From positions 1 to 12,609 of the forward strand of contig JACCUM010000167.1 in NCBI GenBank assembly GCA_013811805.1: a DNA stretch of 12,609 nt. Direction: 5' to 3'. The DNA is from Geodermatophilaceae bacterium (GTDB lineage Bacteria > Actinomycetota > Actinomycetes > Mycobacteriales > Geodermatophilaceae). Positions 10,388 through 12,609 of the stretch are shown here, piece after piece. A program made the position numbers and the translations under genes. The notes under the pieces are model-generated. The model was given only the letters and a program-made list of their open reading frames with translations, was not told where the DNA came from and ran no database searches. Each line of letters begins with the position of its first letter. The first letter of the stretch is position 1.

Positions 10388-11377
10388 TCAATCGGACGGG
10401 GCGCTGGCGCGCAGTTTGTCCAACAGCTCAGGGGCGATCTCGTCGAGGAAGCGGTCTTGGCTCTCGTTCCCGATCTGCACGAGCGCGACGTCGGTGAAGC
10501 CGGCCTCCCAGAACGGGCGCAGCGACTCGGCCAGTTCGTCGAGGTCCGGACCGCACGCGATCGACGATCCGACGTCCTCGGGCCGGACGAACTGACTGGC
10601 ACCCTCAAACCCTGCCGGCATGGGCAGGTCAGCGTTGACCTGCCAGCCGCCGCCGAACCAGCGGAACAACTCGTGCGCCCGGTCTATCGCGGCGTTCTTG
10701 TCCGGACCCCAGCAGATCGGAATCTGGCCGATCGCCCGCGAGGTGGACAGCCCGTCGCCGTCTCTCGCGTCATTCCAACCGGAGATCAGGTGCGCGGACG
10801 GCTCTGTGGCAATGAGGTGGTCGCCCAACGGGGCGAATCTGCGTACTGCCTCCGCACCGCCGACCGCGACGCCGATCTGCACCGGCTGCTCCGGACGATC
10901 CCAGAGCCTGGCCTGGTCGACCCGGAAGTAGTCCCCTTCAACGGTGAGCTGATCGCCGTCGAGCAGCCGGCGGATGATCGTGATCGCCTCTTCGAGCATC
11001 TCCTGGCGTACCGCGACCGTCGGCCAGCCCTGCCCGATGACGTGCTCGTTGAGGTTCTCACCGGATCCGAGACCAAGGGTGAAGCGACCGTTGGAGAGCA
11101 GGCCCAGCGTCGCCGCCTTCTGAGCGACGACGGCCGGGTGATAACGCATGGTCGGACACGTGACGTAGGTGAGCAACTCCACCCGCTCGGTCACCTGAGT
11201 GGCCGCCCCGAGGATTGACCATGCGTACGGCGCATGGCCCATGGAGTCCAGCCATGGAAAGTAGTGGTCACTGCTGACCAGGAAGTCGAAACCAGCCTGC
11301 TCCGCAGCGGCGGCGTAGCCGACAAGCGCCTGGGGGCCGCTCTGCTCGGTCATCAAGGTATAGCCGAATCGGGTCAT
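10388..11377 (-). CDS. F420-dependent LLM-class oxidoreductase (FGD-related, TIGR03557-like)
   Basis: This 329-residue bacterial-luciferase-like TIM-barrel protein belongs to the branch related to F420-dependent glucose-6-phosphate dehydrogenase (FGD). The start MTRFGYTLMTEQ, SSDHYFPWLDSMGHAP (35-50) and YVTCPTMRYHPAVVAQ (71-86) are typical of the TIGR03557-type family. FGD active-site residues Asp39, His40, Trp44 and Glu109 correspond to Asp37, His38, Trp42 and Glu107 (GLGSGENLNE). At the positions where FGD uses Lys198, Lys259 and Arg283 to bind the sugar phosphate I see no obvious basic counterparts, so the substrate is probably not glucose-6-phosphate. ATG 11377 has GGAG 10 bases upstream (minus strand). 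It diverges from mihF across 133 bases and is in the same frame as, and 24 bases ahead of, the ABC-F gene, so the two likely form an operon. Confidence 0.9.
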   Translation of the reverse strand: MTRFGYTLMTEQSGPQALVGYAAAAEQAGFDFLVSSDHYFPWLDSMGHAPYAWSILGAATQVTERVELLTYVTCPTMRYHPAVVAQKAATLGLLSNGRFTLGLGSGENLNEHVIGQGWPTVAVRQEMLEEAITIIRRLLDGDQLTVEGDYFRVDQARLWDRPEQPVQIGVAVGGAEAVRRFAPLGDHLIATEPSAHLISGWNDARDGDGLSTSRAIGQIPICWGPDKNAAIDRAHELFRWFGGGWQVNADLPMPAGFEGASQFVRPEDVGSSIACGPDLDELAESLRPFWEAGFTDVALVQIGNESQDRFLDEIAPELLDKLRASAPSD

Positions 11378-11474
11378 CGAGCCTGCTCTCCTGTCGTCGT
11401 GGTTGGTCCAGCACTACCCACCGTGCCGGCGACCACACGCCGAACCGACGTCGACCTGGAGATGCCGTAGGGGG

Positions 11475-11510
11475 TCGAACTCAGGCGGCCGGGATCGCTA
11501 AGTTTCCGTT
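11475..11510 (+). promoter_or_regulatory. Predicted leaderless promoter of mihF
   Basis: TAAGTT (11499-11504) fits TANNNT and ends 6 bases before the mihF GTG at 11511, so transcription at the normal distance would start on the start codon itself. A weak -35-like TCGAAC (11475-11480) sits 18 bases upstream. No Shine-Dalgarno sequence precedes the GTG, as expected for a leaderless mRNA. A 6-bp inverted repeat, TCGACC (11451-11456) with GGTCGA (11473-11478), overlaps the -35 region and could be an operator. Confidence 0.55.
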
Positions 11511-11918
11511 GTGGCCGTTCCCCCGCTGACCAGGCAGCAGCGAGCGGACGCCTTGGCCAAGGCGGCGGCCGCACGCAAGGACCGCTCCGAGCTCCGGGCC
11601 AAGCTGCGCAGCGGCAACCTGAGTCTGTCCGAACTTCTGGACAGCTCAGCCACGAGCGACGATGCAACAGTGACCAAGATGCGCGTCTCGGCCCTGCTGG
11701 AGGCTCTGCCCGGGGTGGGTAAGACTCGTGCCGCGCAGATCATGGAACGTCTGGACATCGCGGCCAATCGTCGCGTCGGCGGACTTGGCGTCCACCAACG
11801 ACGCGCCCTGGTGGCTGAGTTCGAGCGCCGGGCCAGTGCCCAGCGGGTACGGACAAACTCCCGTACCTCCCGGCTGGACGTGACGGCCCAGAAATCGGCG
11901 TCCGACAACGAGTCGTGA
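11511..11918 (+). CDS. mihF: Actinobacterial integration host factor (nucleoid-associated protein)
   Basis: The 135-residue product matches mycobacterial mIHF and Streptomyces sIHF, small basic proteins that bind and bend DNA and shape the nucleoid. They are unrelated in fold to enterobacterial IHF. The start MAVPPLTRQQRADALAKAAAAR and the central KMRVSALLEALPGVGKTRAAQ are diagnostic; LPGVGK belongs to the helix-two-turn-helix DNA-binding unit. It continues with MERLDIAANRRVGGLG (78-93). Family members I know end near residue 105-107, so the last 28 or so residues, rich in Ser, Arg, Thr and Asn, are an extra and probably disordered tail. GTG 11511 is supported by the conserved MA-x-P-x-LT start and by the -10 element just before it. 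It overlaps gmk by 4 bases (GTGA), the usual neighbour at this locus. Confidence 0.95.
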   Translation: MAVPPLTRQQRADALAKAAAARKDRSELRAKLRSGNLSLSELLDSSATSDDATVTKMRVSALLEALPGVGKTRAAQIMERLDIAANRRVGGLGVHQRRALVAEFERRASAQRVRTNSRTSRLDVTAQKSASDNES

Positions 11919-12478
11919 GCGCCGCGAGACCGACTCCCGGCCGCCTGACCGTTCTGTCCGGACCCTCCGGCGTGGGCAAGGGCACGGTCATCGAGGCGAT
12001 CCGCCGCAAGTACCCCGAGATCTGGGTGTCGGTCTCGGTGACCACCCGATCGGCCCGCCGAGGGGAGATCCCCGGCCAGACCTATCACTTCATCGACGGC
12101 CTGGATTTCGACGACCTGATCGCCCGGGGAGAGCTGCTGGAGTGGGCTGCCTACACCGGCCGCCGTTACGGCACGCCCAGAGTTCCGGTCGAGGAGATGC
12201 TGGCCTCGGGTCGGCCCGCGCTGCTGGAGATCGACCTCGATGGGGCGCGCCAGATCCGGCACGAGCTGCGCGACACCCAATTGGTGTTCCTCGCACCGCC
12301 GACCTGGGAGGAGTTGGTCCGGCGGCTTACCGGTCGGGGATCGGATTCCGACGAGCAGGTGGCCAAGCGACTGGCCAGAGCGCGGGACGAGATGGATGCA
12401 GCCGCGGAGTTCGACGTGGTCCTGGTAAATGACGACGTGGACCGGGTGGCCGACGAACTGGCCAAACTCATCCTGTGA
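11915..12478 (+). CDS. gmk: Guanylate kinase
   Basis: Guanylate kinase phosphorylates GMP (and dGMP) to GDP with ATP, an essential cytosolic step toward GTP. The product has 187 residues, normal for the family. It shows the P-loop GPSGVGKGT (16-24), the GMP-binding segment SVTTRSARRGE (41-51), Tyr58 in TYHF, Glu76 in LLEWAAY followed by the GRRYGTPR motif (82-89), and the Walker-B-like LLEIDLDGARQI (103-114). The lid region RLTGRGSDSDEQVAKRLARA (137-156) supplies the arginines that close over ATP. The start GTG overlaps the mihF stop (GTGA), so translation is likely coupled and transcription probably comes from the mihF promoter. Confidence 0.97.
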   Translation: MSAARPTPGRLTVLSGPSGVGKGTVIEAIRRKYPEIWVSVSVTTRSARRGEIPGQTYHFIDGLDFDDLIARGELLEWAAYTGRRYGTPRVPVEEMLASGRPALLEIDLDGARQIRHELRDTQLVFLAPPTWEELVRRLTGRGSDSDEQVAKRLARARDEMDAAAEFDVVLVNDDVDRVADELAKLIL

Positions 12479-12491
12479 CCGCCGGATTGCC

Positions 12492-12519
12492 ATTGGAGTC
12501 AAGGACCCCTTGAACCAAT
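12492..12519 (+). repeat. Hairpin 1 after gmk
   Basis: TCAAGG (12499-12504) and CCTTGA (12508-12513) form a 6-bp stem around an ACC loop. It extends past a small internal loop by ATTGG (12492-12496) with CCAAT (12515-12519). It begins 13 bases after the gmk stop. Confidence 0.5.
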
Positions 12520-12521
12520 AG

Positions 12522-12550
12522 GTTTGGCACAAGGCGTCCCTGTGCCAAAC
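12522..12550 (+). terminator. Hairpin 2 after gmk, probable transcription terminator
   Basis: GTTTGGCACA (12522-12531) and TGTGCCAAAC (12541-12550) form a perfect 10-bp stem with a 9-base loop, the longest uninterrupted stem noticed in the window. It lies 2 bases after hairpin 1 and is followed by GGGAATC, not a T-tract. Its position just before a -10-like element suggests it separates gmk from the next transcription unit. Confidence 0.5.
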
Positions 12551-12569
12551 GGGAATCCCCCGCGCTTGG

Positions 12570-12575
12570 TAGTCT
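12570..12575 (+). promoter_or_regulatory. Candidate -10 element for the next gene (probably rpoZ)
   Basis: TAGTCT fits the TANNNT -10 pattern, about 20 bases after the terminator-like hairpin. No good -35 is visible. In actinobacteria rpoZ (RNA polymerase omega) commonly follows gmk, so this may be its promoter, but the gene itself lies outside the window. I see nothing else in the last 131 bases. Confidence 0.4.
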
Positions 12576-12609
12576 GGGGAGGCATCCCGCGCACCGGCAC
12601 CTCACAGAG

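Noticed and set aside
10364..10390. Possible LLM oxidoreductase-ABC-F fusion, since both are in the same frame
   Set aside because: A TGA stop and 24 bases separate them, and both proteins have normal lengths and complete domains.
10130..11218. Plus-strand open frame of about 362 codons opposite the LLM oxidoreductase and ABC-F genes
   Set aside because: It is antisense to conserved motifs of both genes, has no recognisable domain and no supporting start signal.
11498..12532. Minus-strand open frame of about 344 codons across mihF and gmk
   Set aside because: It is the mirror of two well-conserved genes; the translation shows no known domain.

Overview
The window is about 12.6 kb of high-GC DNA with strong G/C bias at third codon positions, frequent GTG starts and 4-base GTGA stop/start overlaps. 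Together with an F420-type LLM oxidoreductase and an actinobacterial integration host factor (mihF) directly before gmk, this points to an actinobacterium. I cannot place it to genus. The NAD-type dihydroorotate dehydrogenase pair PyrK/PyrD (class 1B) differs from the quinone-linked class 2 PyrD that I associate with Mycobacterium and Streptomyces, so a different actinobacterial lineage is likely.

Region 1 (1-6790, plus strand) is the distal part of a pyrimidine (UMP) biosynthesis operon: the 3' end of carA, then carB, pyrK, pyrD and pyrF. CarA/CarB make carbamoyl phosphate. PyrD/PyrK oxidise dihydroorotate to orotate with electrons passed to NAD+. PyrF decarboxylates OMP to UMP. carA/carB, carB/pyrK and pyrD/pyrF overlap by 4-8 bases. 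The exception is a 123-base gap before pyrD that holds a hairpin covering the pyrD start codon. pyrB, pyrC and pyrE are not in the window.

Region 2 (6881-11377) is an accessory block, mostly on the minus strand and pointing against the pyr operon. Read in its own direction it contains an F420-dependent LLM-family oxidoreductase, an ABC-F ATPase 24 bases behind it, a fluoroacetate-dehalogenase-like alpha/beta hydrolase and a SixA-like histidine phosphatase. Between the ABC-F gene and the hydrolase, on the plus strand, sits a 31-codon gene for a small one-pass membrane protein with a strong Shine-Dalgarno sequence. No transposase, integrase or flanking repeat was seen.

Region 3 (11499-12609, plus strand) is mihF-gmk, overlapping by 4 bases. 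A -10 element 6 bases before the mihF GTG predicts a leaderless transcript. After gmk come two tandem hairpins and a -10-like element, probably the promoter of the next gene, which is usually rpoZ at this locus.

Most of the window is well-understood housekeeping DNA. I see no convincing new multi-gene system. The points most worth a second look are the small membrane protein, the changed substrate-pocket residue in the dehalogenase-like enzyme, the pyrD start-codon hairpin, the leaderless mihF promoter, and the accessory block separating pyrF from mihF-gmk.
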